A DNA stretch of 48,245 nucleotides from positions 1 to 48,245 of the forward strand of contig JAFUCQ010000090.1 in the NCBI GenBank assembly GCA_017459605.1. The letters run 5' to 3'. This document shows positions 25,369 through 33,429 of this stretch, in pieces; within the stretch, counting starts at the first letter, position 1; the number at the start of each line of letters is the position of its first letter. The notes beneath the pieces are model-generated. The model made no database searches and was not told the DNA's origin. It was given only the letters and a program-made list of their open reading frames with translations. Both the position numbers and the translations under genes were made by a program. The DNA comes from Atopobiaceae bacterium. Lineage in GTDB: Bacteria > Actinomycetota > Coriobacteriia > Coriobacteriales > Atopobiaceae.

Positions 25369-25725
25369 CTACCCGTTTGTATCCTGTGTCGAGGCAGCTG
25401 CGCGCGACTCAGCCGATGTCTGATCGACTGCTTGAGCTGCTGCTTGGTCAGACGCGTGTTTGTCTGTCTGATTTGTGCCCTGCTCGCCCATTGCCTGATT
25501 ATCCGACACGTCAGCTCCCTGCTCTGCCTGCTCCTCTGCAAGCTCGCCTTCCAAGCTCTCAACCAAATCGACTGCTTTAGAGCCCAAAGCGATGGCCTCA
25601 TCGAGAAGGTCGAGTGAAGTCTCAAGTGAGGTCTCCTTGTTTCTCACTTCTGCCACAATCTGGTCGAGACGACCCGTCAAATCGCTATAGCTCTCGTAGG
25701 AGCTCACATCAATTGTTTTGGCCAT
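25369..25725 (-). CDS. xseB: Exodeoxyribonuclease VII small subunit with long tail
   Basis: A 118-residue protein started at the ATG that overlaps the nusB stop by one base (GTG just before it is an alternative). Residues 10-65 form the XseB helical hairpin (YSDLTGRLDQIVAEVRNKETSLETSLDLLDEAIALG). After it come about 50 residues of Gln/Ala/Ser-rich low complexity; family members are usually 65-85 residues. XseB pairs with XseA to degrade single-stranded DNA. xseA is not in the window. Confidence 0.88.
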   Translation of the reverse strand: MAKTIDVSSYESYSDLTGRLDQIVAEVRNKETSLETSLDLLDEAIALGSKAVDLVESLEGELAEEQAEQGADVSDNQAMGEQGTNQTDKHASDQAAAQAVDQTSAESRAAASTQDTNG

Positions 25726-26351
25726 CACTGTGCTCCCTCATCACCATATGCTGCATCAGCTACCTCACCTACATCAGCCACGTCACCTGCATGAGCCAGC
25801 TTGTCTGCATCGGTCAGCTTATCTGCGTCAGCCACTACATCAGGCTCATCTGATGCGTAAGCACGAGTTGCTTGTGCTTGTTGTTTCAGCTCTAGCAAAG
25901 GACTGGTATTGTTCTCGATATCACGAGCGATGCGCCCCAAGATGCCATTGACAAAACGGGGCGAATCCTCTGTCCCGTATTCTTTGGCCAGCTCAACCGC
26001 CTCATCAATACACACGGCAGTTTCTACCTCATCAACCAGCAGCATCTCAAAAAGAGCAATCCGCATGATAACGCGATCAAGTACTGGCATGCGCTCGAGC
26101 GCCCAGTTGTCAGAAGCCGCCTCGATGGTCCGGTCAAAGGAATACTTGTACTTTGTTGCTCCTAAGGCAAGTTGCTCTGCATAGCTATCGAGAGGACCCT
26201 GAGATATGAGTGGAGTTACGCAATCCCCTCGTGAGGTCTGGCTGTTGAGCAAGTCCTCAACGTGATTGACACCCATGTCAGTTTGAAACAGCAGTTCAAG
26301 AGCTTGTATGCGAGCAGTGTGTCGGCTCACACCAATATCAAGATTAGGCAC
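25725..26351 (-). CDS. nusB: Transcription antitermination factor NusB
   Basis: A 208-residue protein started at the GTG at 26351, 8 nt after AAGGAG and 5 nt after the Asp23 gene stop. The conserved NusB fold spans about residues 8-155 (RIQALELLFQTD at the start, LDRVIMRIALFEML in the middle, DEAVELAKEYGTEDSPRFVNGILGRIA at the end). NusB binds boxA RNA with S10 to promote rRNA antitermination. A 50-residue Ala/Asp-rich tail with repeated ADKL and ADV words follows and is unusual. Confidence 0.94.
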   Translation of the reverse strand: MPNLDIGVSRHTARIQALELLFQTDMGVNHVEDLLNSQTSRGDCVTPLISQGPLDSYAEQLALGATKYKYSFDRTIEAASDNWALERMPVLDRVIMRIALFEMLLVDEVETAVCIDEAVELAKEYGTEDSPRFVNGILGRIARDIENNTSPLLELKQQAQATRAYASDEPDVVADADKLTDADKLAHAGDVADVGEVADAAYGDEGAQ

Positions 26352-26356
26352 CGATG

Positions 26357-26719
26357 CTACTCCTTGGGAAATACAAGCTCTTCGATGCACACGTCAATCT
26401 CTGAGACCTCTGCACCAACCTGCAGGCGCATTGCATCAGCAACAGCCTCACGTACACCACTGGCAAGCTTCGTGAAGGGATAGCCAAAGAATGCAGCAAC
26501 GTGTACGCGCAGCTTGAGCTTCTCGCCCTCTGTCTCAATCTCGACACCCTTAGCTGGAGCTACCGGTGCATCCTGACGAATCATAGAGATGAGATTGTAA
26601 GAAAGCTTCGTGCCCTCAACATAGGCAACGCCCTCAACACCCTCGGTAGCATCAATCACGATTGTGTTGATGACATCAGAAGAGACCGTAACACCTGAGA
26701 TAACGACCTCATTGACCAT
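26357..26719 (-). CDS. Asp23/Gls24 family protein
   Basis: A 120-residue protein started at the ATG at 26719 (AAAGGA 7 nt before it). Two Asp23-type features are visible: VISGVTVSSDVINTIVIDATEGVEGVAYVEG near the start and LKLRVHVAAFFGYPFTKLASGVREAVADAM in the middle. These are cytoplasmic proteins linked to envelope stress that often stand between efp and nusB in Gram-positives, as here. The precise role is unknown. Confidence 0.88.
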   Translation of the reverse strand: MVNEVVISGVTVSSDVINTIVIDATEGVEGVAYVEGTKLSYNLISMIRQDAPVAPAKGVEIETEGEKLKLRVHVAAFFGYPFTKLASGVREAVADAMRLQVGAEVSEIDVCIEELVFPKE

Positions 26720-26755
26720 GGAGCAGTCCTTTCTCAAACATGTCTCGGCGCTGAC

Positions 26756-27319
26756 TTAGACGCGCTGCACAAACTTTCCGTCACGGGTATCAACCTTGAT
26801 ACGCTCACCTTGGTTGAGATACATCGGAACCTGAATAACAGCACCGGTCTCAATGGTGGCAGGTTTGGTGCCGCCCTGAACGGTGTCGCCCTTAAAGCCA
26901 GGATCAGTCTGGGTAATCTCTGCCTCGATAAACATAGGAGGCTCAACACCAATGAGCTCAGAATCTGCATAGCGCAGCAAGCAGATGTCGTTCTCCTTGA
27001 ACCACTTGGCGTTGTCACCAATCATGTCAGAGGAAACAGCAATCTGGTCATAGGACTCCATGTCCATAAAATAATAGGTGCCGCCATCGTTGTAGAGATA
27101 CTGCATCTCGCTCGTGGTGAGCTGGATGTTCTCAAACTTAGTACCTGCGTTGCAGGTGTTCTCTACTACACGGCCAGTGCGCAGGTCACGCGTCTTATAG
27201 CGTACAAAAGCGCCGCCCTTACCCGGTTTGACATGCTGAAACTCAACGATGGTGTAATACTTACCATTGATTTTGAGACCCATACCATTTTTGAAGTCTG
27301 CGGTAGAAATAGTCGGCAC
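26756..27319 (-). CDS. efp: Elongation factor P
   Basis: A 187-residue protein started at the GTG at 27319 with AGGAG 7 nt upstream. Three beta-barrel domains: the N-terminal KOW-like domain with HVKPGKGGAF (Lys34 at the tip of the loop that enters the peptidyl-transferase centre), the middle domain with FKENDICLLRYADSELIGVEPPMFIEAEITQTDPGFKGDTV, and the C-terminal domain ending in YLNQGERIKVDTRDGKFVQRV. EF-P relieves stalling at polyproline. No lysine-modifying enzyme is coded in the window. Confidence 0.97.
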   Translation of the reverse strand: MPTISTADFKNGMGLKINGKYYTIVEFQHVKPGKGGAFVRYKTRDLRTGRVVENTCNAGTKFENIQLTTSEMQYLYNDGGTYYFMDMESYDQIAVSSDMIGDNAKWFKENDICLLRYADSELIGVEPPMFIEAEITQTDPGFKGDTVQGGTKPATIETGAVIQVPMYLNQGERIKVDTRDGKFVQRV

Positions 27320-27393
27320 GACAGTTCTCCTTCTCACGGAGCCCTTCTGGGCTACAGCCCATAGGGCCGCTGTTTTATCAACCTAACTGTCTC

Positions 27394-27399
27394 AGTATA
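27394..27399 (-). promoter_or_regulatory. -10 element candidate before efp
   Basis: On the minus strand TATACT stands about 75 nt before the efp start in a 299-nt gene-free stretch (27320-27618). No convincing -35 lies 16-18 nt upstream. Confidence 0.3.
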
Positions 27400-27535
27400 G
27401 CGCTTGAACTCGACCTTGTGCAGCAGTCCACATTTCCGACGCAGGTTTAGATACAACACTGAGGCGAACACAGCAACGCTTACTCACATCTTAATGCAAT
27501 ATTAAATGTGTACGTTCAAAATCGCTATCCTGCGG

Positions 27536-27550
27536 TTTCTTCAGAAGAAA
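27536..27550. promoter_or_regulatory. Perfect 7+1+7 palindrome upstream of efp
   Basis: TTTCTTC and GAAGAAA flank one central A in the gap between the DUF956 gene and efp. The centre is too tight for a strong hairpin, so an operator site is more likely than a terminator. No other structure is seen in this gap. Confidence 0.35.
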
Positions 27551-27618
27551 GCCCAGGAAAGCCGTTTTCAACGTACAGTTTTCCACAAAGCTTAAATACC
27601 TGTCGGGCTCTGGCGTGC

Positions 27619-28077
27619 TCAGCTGTGGCTGAAGCGTGAGCATATCCTGCGCCATGCTCGCTTGAAATTGCCCACATGGCCTACCAGCTGCTCGCGGTCG
27701 ATGTAGCGAGACAAAACTCGCACAAGCTCTGCGCCATGCTCAACCACAAAGGGAATGCGGTTCATCTGATCTGTAACAACTTCAATGCTGCGAACATTTT
27801 TGCCCTGAACGTCAGCCACAATCTGAACCACATTGGCATAGGGAATAAGAACGTAGCCACTCCCCTTCTCGGCACGAAAATCTAAACCACGCTCACCCAC
27901 ACTCAAGGTCCCACGTTTTGGAGAGATGGCTGCCATAAAGCAATTAGCTGCGACTTCGAGTGCTACATCATGGTTGAGCGGACCGGGAATCTCGGCACGC
28001 GCTGAGGCATCGGGCATCACAAACCACGACTTGATGGCATCTGTAAGTGGTGCCTCGTGCTTATCGTTGCTTGTCAA
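27619..28077 (-). CDS. DUF956 protein of the mannose PTS operon (ManO-like)
   Basis: A 152-residue protein. The stretch from about 40 to 140 (LEVAANCFMAAISPKRGTL, YVLIPYANVVQIVADVQGK, NRIPFVVEHGAELVRVL) looks like the DUF956 fold, known almost only as the last gene of mannose-type PTS operons, where it is thought to regulate them. Start: TTG at 28077 with GGGAGG 6 nt before it. It follows manZ after a 175-nt low-complexity, G-rich spacer, so expression may be uncoupled from the transporter genes. Confidence 0.8.
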   Translation of the reverse strand: MTSNDKHEAPLTDAIKSWFVMPDASARAEIPGPLNHDVALEVAANCFMAAISPKRGTLSVGERGLDFRAEKGSGYVLIPYANVVQIVADVQGKNVRSIEVVTDQMNRIPFVVEHGAELVRVLSRYIDREQLVGHVGNFKRAWRRICSRFSHS

Positions 28078-28186
28078 GCCCTACCTCCCGTAGTGTACCT
28101 ACATGTGTGTCCTTGTGTGTGCCTTTGTGTGCGCCCAATCGTATACCACCGTGTCTGCCGGAGAACCGCTCGCCCACAGGGCGGCC

Positions 28187-28249
28187 GCACGCACGCACGC
28201 ACATAACACGCCCGCAAGCCCGCCTGCACGCCCGCAAGCCCGCCTGCCC
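28187..28249 (-). repeat. G-rich array after manZ: quadruplex-capable tract and (GCAC)4
   Basis: Directly after the manZ stop the minus-strand transcript carries five GGG runs (28247-49, 28239-41, 28231-33, 28219-21, 28211-13) with loops of 5, 5, 9 and 5 nt. Underlying this is a duplicated 20-nt unit (28209-28228 and 28229-28248). A (GCAC)4 tract lies at 28187-28202. Further on (28102-28132) the plus strand is TG-rich. No gene lies in 28078-28252. Confidence 0.75.
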
Positions 28250-28252
28250 GCA

Positions 28253-29236
28253 CTAAAAAATGCCAAAGAACGCGCCAATAATTCCCACAGCAAACAGCCC
28301 AAAGATAATGACGATAGGGCTCACTTTTTTGCGCAGCAAATAAATCGCAAGGAAGGTGAGCAGCAGTGGACCAAATCCATAAACAAGCTGGTCAAAGACC
28401 GACTGCACCGTTGTGATTGAGAAGAGCGCTAACTCGCCTTCACGCTCCGCAAGAGCAAAGCCGCCGTTCGTAATACCCTGAAGCACACTATTGCCTGCAA
28501 CAATGCCTTCTTCAGTAATCGCTCCTCCGTTGAAGCTTTGAACGAGCTCGGTCAAAGATGGCATGAACGCCTCTGAAGCTGACTGAGAATATGCATGTGA
28601 CAGCACAATCTTAGACAGGTTGAAGCTCGTCCACCGCGGAATCAACACGCCCATGATAAACATACCAAGAACCGAGGCTCCCGTTGTGACCTTTTGCAAC
28701 AGGCCACCTGAGAGATCCTTTGTGATGTTTGAGCCTGCCTTGTAGCCAAACTCCTGTGTGTAATAGAGGAAAGCCAGACGAATAGCATTCCACAACACGA
28801 AAAAGAGAATCGCGCCGATAATCGAGCCGGTCGCTGCCATCGAAGCTGCAAGGGCTCCAATAATGGGACGCAACGTTCCCCAGAACACCGGGTCGCCCAC
28901 GCCTGCGAGTGGTCCCATCATGCCTACCTTGACACCTTGGAAGGCATCATCGTCAATCTCTGCTCCGTTTGCTTTTTCTTCTTCAAGCGACATGACAACA
29001 CCCAAGATGGGAGAAGCCACATAGGGGTGGGTATTAAAGAACTCAAGATGGCGCTTGAGTGCTGCTTTCATCTCATCCGAATCATCGCCATACAACTCTT
29101 TGAGCGCAGGAATGATTGAGTAGCACCAGCCCAAGTTTTGCATGCGCTCGTAGTTCCACGAACCTTGGAGATACTGACTGCGCAGCCACACCGACCGACG
29201 AGTAGTTTTACTGACTGATTTTCTTGCTTCTGCCAT
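28253..29236 (-). CDS. manZ: Mannose-type PTS permease IID subunit
   Basis: A 327-residue protein started at the ATG at 29236 (AGGGGGA 5 nt before it). RSQYLQGSWNYERMQNLGWCYSIIPALKELY, FFNTHPYVASPILGVVMSLEE, and GVKVGMMGPLAGVGDPVFWGTLRPI are IID signatures; hydrophobic segments at the C-terminus fit the membrane domain. With IIC it forms the sugar channel for mannose, glucose or related hexoses. It lies 13 nt after manY. Confidence 0.96.
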   Translation of the reverse strand: MAEARKSVSKTTRRSVWLRSQYLQGSWNYERMQNLGWCYSIIPALKELYGDDSDEMKAALKRHLEFFNTHPYVASPILGVVMSLEEEKANGAEIDDDAFQGVKVGMMGPLAGVGDPVFWGTLRPIIGALAASMAATGSIIGAILFFVLWNAIRLAFLYYTQEFGYKAGSNITKDLSGGLLQKVTTGASVLGMFIMGVLIPRWTSFNLSKIVLSHAYSQSASEAFMPSLTELVQSFNGGAITEEGIVAGNSVLQGITNGGFALAEREGELALFSITTVQSVFDQLVYGFGPLLLTFLAIYLLRKKVSPIVIIFGLFAVGIIGAFFGIF

Positions 29237-29249
29237 GATCGTCCCCCTT

Positions 29250-30050
29250 CTACTCGTAGTCATTCAGGATTGCGTCGAGAGGATCGACCCCGCCAGCACC
29301 ACCACCTGAGCCTCCCGTGTTATTAAACTCAGGAGAAAGGTCGATGTAGATGAGGGCAAGGGCAACACCGATAAGTCCCATACCAATAAGGGTGATGTTG
29401 GTCAGAACAGCCAAGCCAAAGCCGATAAAGAAGAAGGGCCAGAGCTTTGGTGTTGCCATCATGTTGATAACCATGGCATAACCCACAACAACCACAAAGC
29501 CACCCGCAACCGACAAGCCAGTTGTAACAAATGAGGGAATTGCTTCGAGTGCCGCTTGTACCGCACCCACAGGCACCATCATGACGAGAAGTGCTGGTAT
29601 AGCAATACGCATACCCTGCAAGAACAGTGCAATAAAGTGAGGCATCTCAACACCGCGAATGTTGCCCTTTTCGGCTGCCGCATCTGCCATGTGAACGATA
29701 CCAACCGACACCGTTCTGATAAGCGTTGTAAGCATAAGGCCAGCTACGGCAAGTGCCATAGCAGATGCTTGGCCGGTTCCAATATCGACACCTTTCATGC
29801 ACACCAAAATACCCGCCGCAACAGACGCCAATGCAGCATCAGGCGCTACTGCTGCGCCAACGTTCATCCACCCAAGGGCGATGAGCTGAAGCGACGCACC
29901 GAGAATTGCTCCCTCCTGAAGATGTCCCGTTGCAACTCCAATGAGAGTGCATGCCACAATAGGTTGGTGAAACTGCCATTCGTCAAGAATGCCCTCGAGT
30001 CCCGCCAGAAATGCAATGAGGAACACGAGAATTATTGAAATTGGATTCAT
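29250..30050 (-). CDS. manY: Mannose-type PTS permease IIC subunit
   Basis: A 266-residue polytopic protein. LEGILDEWQFHQPIVACTLIGVATG, GASLQLIALGWMNVGAAVAPDAALASV and the FIGFGLAVLTNITLIGMGLIGVALA helix are IIC signatures. It has a Gly-rich acidic tail. IIC carries the sugar binding and translocation path. AAGGAGGG lies 9 nt before the ATG. Confidence 0.96.
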   Translation of the reverse strand: MNPISIILVFLIAFLAGLEGILDEWQFHQPIVACTLIGVATGHLQEGAILGASLQLIALGWMNVGAAVAPDAALASVAAGILVCMKGVDIGTGQASAMALAVAGLMLTTLIRTVSVGIVHMADAAAEKGNIRGVEMPHFIALFLQGMRIAIPALLVMMVPVGAVQAALEAIPSFVTTGLSVAGGFVVVVGYAMVINMMATPKLWPFFFIGFGLAVLTNITLIGMGLIGVALALIYIDLSPEFNNTGGSGGGAGGVDPLDAILNDYE

Positions 30051-30086
30051 TGAAACAATCCCTCCTTTTCCTGAGTCCCAAAGCGT

Positions 30087-31079
30087 TTAGACCATACCTG
30101 CGCGTTGAGCAAGATCCCAAAAGTCGGTCGAAGAACCCGAGGGAACCTTTTGCGCAAACAGCTCAATGCCTCGGTCTGCGAGCTGTTTAAAGCAGGCAAT
30201 GTCGTGTTCATTCACCGAAATTGCATCTGAGATGGCAGTCTTTCCCTCGGTATGTGACATAGAACCCACGTTAACTCTCTCGAGACCATCCACACCACCC
30301 TCAAGAGCCCTGAGCAAGTCGTGGGGGTTTTCAAACAGAATCAGAGCACGCACACCGCCAAAGCGGGTGTCGTGCCATATATCTATCAACTTTTGGATGG
30401 GAATAACGTTAACTTTGACGCCGGGAGGTGCTGCTTGCGTAATCAACGTACGACGCATCTCGTCGTGTGCCACAGCATCTGAGACTACCAAGATACGGTT
30501 GGGATTGATGGCTCGCGTCCACCCCGTTGCTACCTGCCCGTGAAGCAGGCGCGTATCGATACGAACAAGGCCAACCTTAATTTTGCCATCTCCCACAACT
30601 GTTCCTGGAGGCATGGCGCCAGATGCTGCCTGTGGCGCAGATTGGTTCTCTGGCTTGTGAGTAGCCGCAGCCACATCGAGTGTTTCGGGCTGAACCCGCA
30701 CGCCTTCACGGGCATCAGTCAAAATTGATGACGCCAGCTCGTGAGCACTTTCCATGCCCATGCGATTGGTGTACGCCATAATGAGCATCGGGAGATTCAG
30801 CCCCGTTACCACCGCCCATCTCTCATGGCCGTCTTGTTGCAAAGCAAAGCTCGCACGGTTGAAGGGGGTTCCTCCCCACAGGTCTACCAAAAACAGAATC
30901 TCCTGTTGATTAGACATCTTTGAGATTGCTTGTTGGAGCTGAGCATCAAAGTCATCGGGTCCCATTTCTGGCAACAAGCACACAGCCTCTGAATCTGCTT
31001 GTGGACCAAAAACCATCTCGCCCGACATCTTGATACCCTCAGCAAATCTACCATGGGTGGCCAAGATGATGCCTACCAT
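30087..31079 (-). CDS. manX: Mannose-type PTS IIAB protein
   Basis: A 330-residue fusion. The IIA domain (1-125) has the phosphorylated His9 in IILATHGRFAEG and VDLWGGTPFNRAS; an Ala/Pro/Gln linker (130-163) follows; the IIB domain (167-330) has His180 in LVRIDTRLLHGQVATGW. Phosphate passes from HPr to IIA, IIB and the sugar. GGGAGGG lies 6 nt before the ATG. Only 40 nt separate it from pepQ and no promoter is visible there, so the PTS genes may be read from the upstream transcript. Confidence 0.96.
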   Translation of the reverse strand: MVGIILATHGRFAEGIKMSGEMVFGPQADSEAVCLLPEMGPDDFDAQLQQAISKMSNQQEILFLVDLWGGTPFNRASFALQQDGHERWAVVTGLNLPMLIMAYTNRMGMESAHELASSILTDAREGVRVQPETLDVAAATHKPENQSAPQAASGAMPPGTVVGDGKIKVGLVRIDTRLLHGQVATGWTRAINPNRILVVSDAVAHDEMRRTLITQAAPPGVKVNVIPIQKLIDIWHDTRFGGVRALILFENPHDLLRALEGGVDGLERVNVGSMSHTEGKTAISDAISVNEHDIACFKQLADRGIELFAQKVPSGSSTDFWDLAQRAGMV

Positions 31080-31119
31080 CGCTTTCCCTCCCGTGATGTA
31101 TCCCTACCCTACGTCTAGT

Positions 31120-32250
31120 TTAGCCCACACATACCAAGTCATGAGTTGATGTGGTAAATGGTTTATAACCGTCTTTCGTTACCAAACCGCAGTCCTCAAG
31201 TCGAACCCCAAAGTTACCCGGCAAGTAGATACCCGGCTCCACAGTTACCACCGAGCCCGCAACAAGCTCGCTTTTCTGGCGTCTCCCTAAGCTCGGAAGC
31301 TCATGAATCTCGATGCCAACGCCATGGCCCAGGCCGTGCTTAAAGTAGTCACCATATCCTGCATCAGAGATAATCTTGACCGCAAGCTCATGAATCTCTT
31401 TGCCATCGACGCCCGCATGGATTGCCTCAGCACAGCGCTCATGAGCCTCGCGCACAATGTTGTATACCTTGACCTGCTCGTCTGTGGGCGCTCCAACACA
31501 GATGGTTCGCGTCATATCTGAGCGATAATCACCGTAGGCTGCACCATAGTCGAGTACCAACATGTCACCTTCACATACCACACGCTCACCCGGCTGAGCA
31601 TGAGGATTTGCGCCGTTGGGGCCAGCTGCCACAATAGAGGCAAACGACAGGGCATCGGCACCATGACTAAACATGTAATACTCAAGCGCAGCTCGAATCT
31701 CAAGCTCGGTCATGCCCGCTTTGACCACCGTGCATATATGATCAAAGGCAGCATCGGTAATCGATTGGGCGTGGCGCATCAACTCAAGCTCGGACTCGTC
31801 CTTTACCATGCGCAAGGCGGTGAGGTCGTTATGAAGGCGCGGGAGAAGCGCCGCTGTCGAAGCCGCATCCATCTCCGTTTTGAGAGAATCAAAAAAGTAG
31901 AGGTCAGAGCTATCTTCAAGAGCAACCATGCGTGCGTGGGTCTCTCGTATACGAGCAGCTGCCCATGCGGCATGGCTTTCCTCTCGCTCATCAATCTTCC
32001 AAGCACCGTCAGACCCAAGACACTCCACAAAGCTATTGAAGTAGCGTGAATCGGTGTGAAGATAGAGTTCGTCTGCCGTAATGAAGGCAGCATGAGCAAT
32101 CTCGTCGTCAAAGACGCGCGTGGCAGCGGTGAGCCAGCGCAAGTTGGCATTCGAGCGAACAATTATCGCATCGTAGCCGCGCTCGCTCATCAATGCGCGA
32201 ACAGACGCAATGCGAGAAGCGCAGAAATCTTGTTGATCTGCCTTTGCCAT
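31120..32250 (-). CDS. pepQ: Xaa-Pro dipeptidase/aminopeptidase (M24)
   Basis: A 376-residue protein started at the ATG at 32250, 5 nt after AAGGAG and 2 nt after the stop of the upstream gene. The N-terminal creatinase-like domain (YDAIIVRSNANLRWLTAATR) is followed by the pita-bread domain with LDYGAAYGDYRSDMTRT (two metal Asp), GLGHGVGIEIHE (metal His) and TVEPGIYLPGNFGVRLED (two Glu). All five ligands are present. It cleaves X-Pro bonds. In other actinobacteria pepQ stands next to efp; here the man PTS operon separates them. Confidence 0.94.
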   Translation of the reverse strand: MAKADQQDFCASRIASVRALMSERGYDAIIVRSNANLRWLTAATRVFDDEIAHAAFITADELYLHTDSRYFNSFVECLGSDGAWKIDEREESHAAWAAARIRETHARMVALEDSSDLYFFDSLKTEMDAASTAALLPRLHNDLTALRMVKDESELELMRHAQSITDAAFDHICTVVKAGMTELEIRAALEYYMFSHGADALSFASIVAAGPNGANPHAQPGERVVCEGDMLVLDYGAAYGDYRSDMTRTICVGAPTDEQVKVYNIVREAHERCAEAIHAGVDGKEIHELAVKIISDAGYGDYFKHGLGHGVGIEIHELPSLGRRQKSELVAGSVVTVEPGIYLPGNFGVRLEDCGLVTKDGYKPFTTSTHDLVCVG

Positions 32251-32252
32251 TC

Positions 32253-33392
32253 TTACTCCTTCGTATATAAATCTGTCGGAGCTACTCTGGGAGCTCTCGA
32301 CAAACAAAATGCACGGGCATGTTCCATGAGCAGGTCATCTTCTACCGCTTTGAGACGAACTCGCCCCTTTCCGAGTGGCAAAGAGAACTGAAAGCGCCGC
32401 GAGCGCTTGAAACGCACCTGCTTCATGTGCTCGATAAGCTCTTCTGCAGAAAGCGACAGGGTCAGCTCGTCAAAGCCAAGTTCTGCCAAAATCCCATCCT
32501 GAGCAAATACAACATCAATATCTGCATCATTACCAGCAACACTCACCCCAAGGCGACTCTCAAAACGCAGGCCCTCTGCATACGCTGCAGACCATGCCAG
32601 TTCATCACCAAGAGCAGCGCATAAGCCTTCTGCAAAGGTACGCCCGTAGTTAACACCTTGGCGCACATTGGGCGACGAAGACGACACAGCAAGCCCGCGT
32701 GCCTTAATACAGTCGCTCACCTGCCGACAGAGTGCCTCAACGTCGTTGTCGAGAAGCGCCTGACATCTACCTGCAAGACGCTCGATTGCCTCTTTCGAGT
32801 CGGTCATGGACGAGGCAACCATGGTTGCTCTACCACGCATGCGTGTTTCTTCGCTGTCCTGCAACACCTCAGGATTGAAGAAGATGAGGTTGGGGTGAGC
32901 CCCTTGGACACTTACCATGTCAGCATAGTGTGCACTGCCAAGCGGCTCAGGAGTGACCGCCTCGGTGGCTGCTTCGAGTGTGGTTGGAATGACGGCAAGT
33001 GTCATCCCTCGACACCAGCTTGCTCCCACAAAAAGACCCACGGCAAGAAGTTCTGCATTTCCAAATAACACGAGCGCATCGTCGCTGGTAATACCTCGGT
33101 TTCCGAGCTCGTTGTAGAGCACTTCTGCCTGAGAGAGCCTTCGCAAGCCCTCATCTGCAAGCGCAAAGAGCTCAGCCTCAAAGCCCGCATCAGTAAGCTG
33201 TCGCCGTAAATCCTCTAGGACATCAGCATCTGCACTTTCATGGTGAAGAAGAAAGGCTTTGTGAGGACGCCCTGCGACAATGCGCAATTGTTTGCCAAAG
33301 TCGCCTAATACGCTTGTTCCAGCCCTGAGTGCACACGCTCCATGCGGTACCGATATGGATTGTCTCAACACCGTAAAGCTGTTATCAGCCAT
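32253..33392 (-). CDS. Degenerate 3-dehydroquinate-synthase-like protein
   Basis: A 379-residue protein of AroB length and outline: WCRGMTLAVIPTTLEA (126-141) matches the RGv..vPTTLLA block and RQGVNYGRTFAEGL (244-257) the LNyGHTfgHaiE block. Key residues are gone: the GGG of the NAD loop is FGN (110-112), the D-SSVGGK motif after PTTL is ATEAVTPEP, both His of the GHTfgH motif are Arg251 and Ala254, and the following HGeAv motif is absent. Zinc and NAD binding therefore look lost. It keeps the aroB place beside pepQ. It may have a new role or be a decaying relic; codon frame and ribosome site (AAAGGA) are intact. Confidence 0.75.
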   Translation of the reverse strand: MADNSFTVLRQSISVPHGACALRAGTSVLGDFGKQLRIVAGRPHKAFLLHHESADADVLEDLRRQLTDAGFEAELFALADEGLRRLSQAEVLYNELGNRGITSDDALVLFGNAELLAVGLFVGASWCRGMTLAVIPTTLEAATEAVTPEPLGSAHYADMVSVQGAHPNLIFFNPEVLQDSEETRMRGRATMVASSMTDSKEAIERLAGRCQALLDNDVEALCRQVSDCIKARGLAVSSSSPNVRQGVNYGRTFAEGLCAALGDELAWSAAYAEGLRFESRLGVSVAGNDADIDVVFAQDGILAELGFDELTLSLSAEELIEHMKQVRFKRSRRFQFSLPLGKGRVRLKAVEDDLLMEHARAFCLSRAPRVAPTDLYTKE

Positions 33393-33429
33393 ACCTCAAT
33401 CCTTTCATCTTGTAGCAGTGCAAACCATC

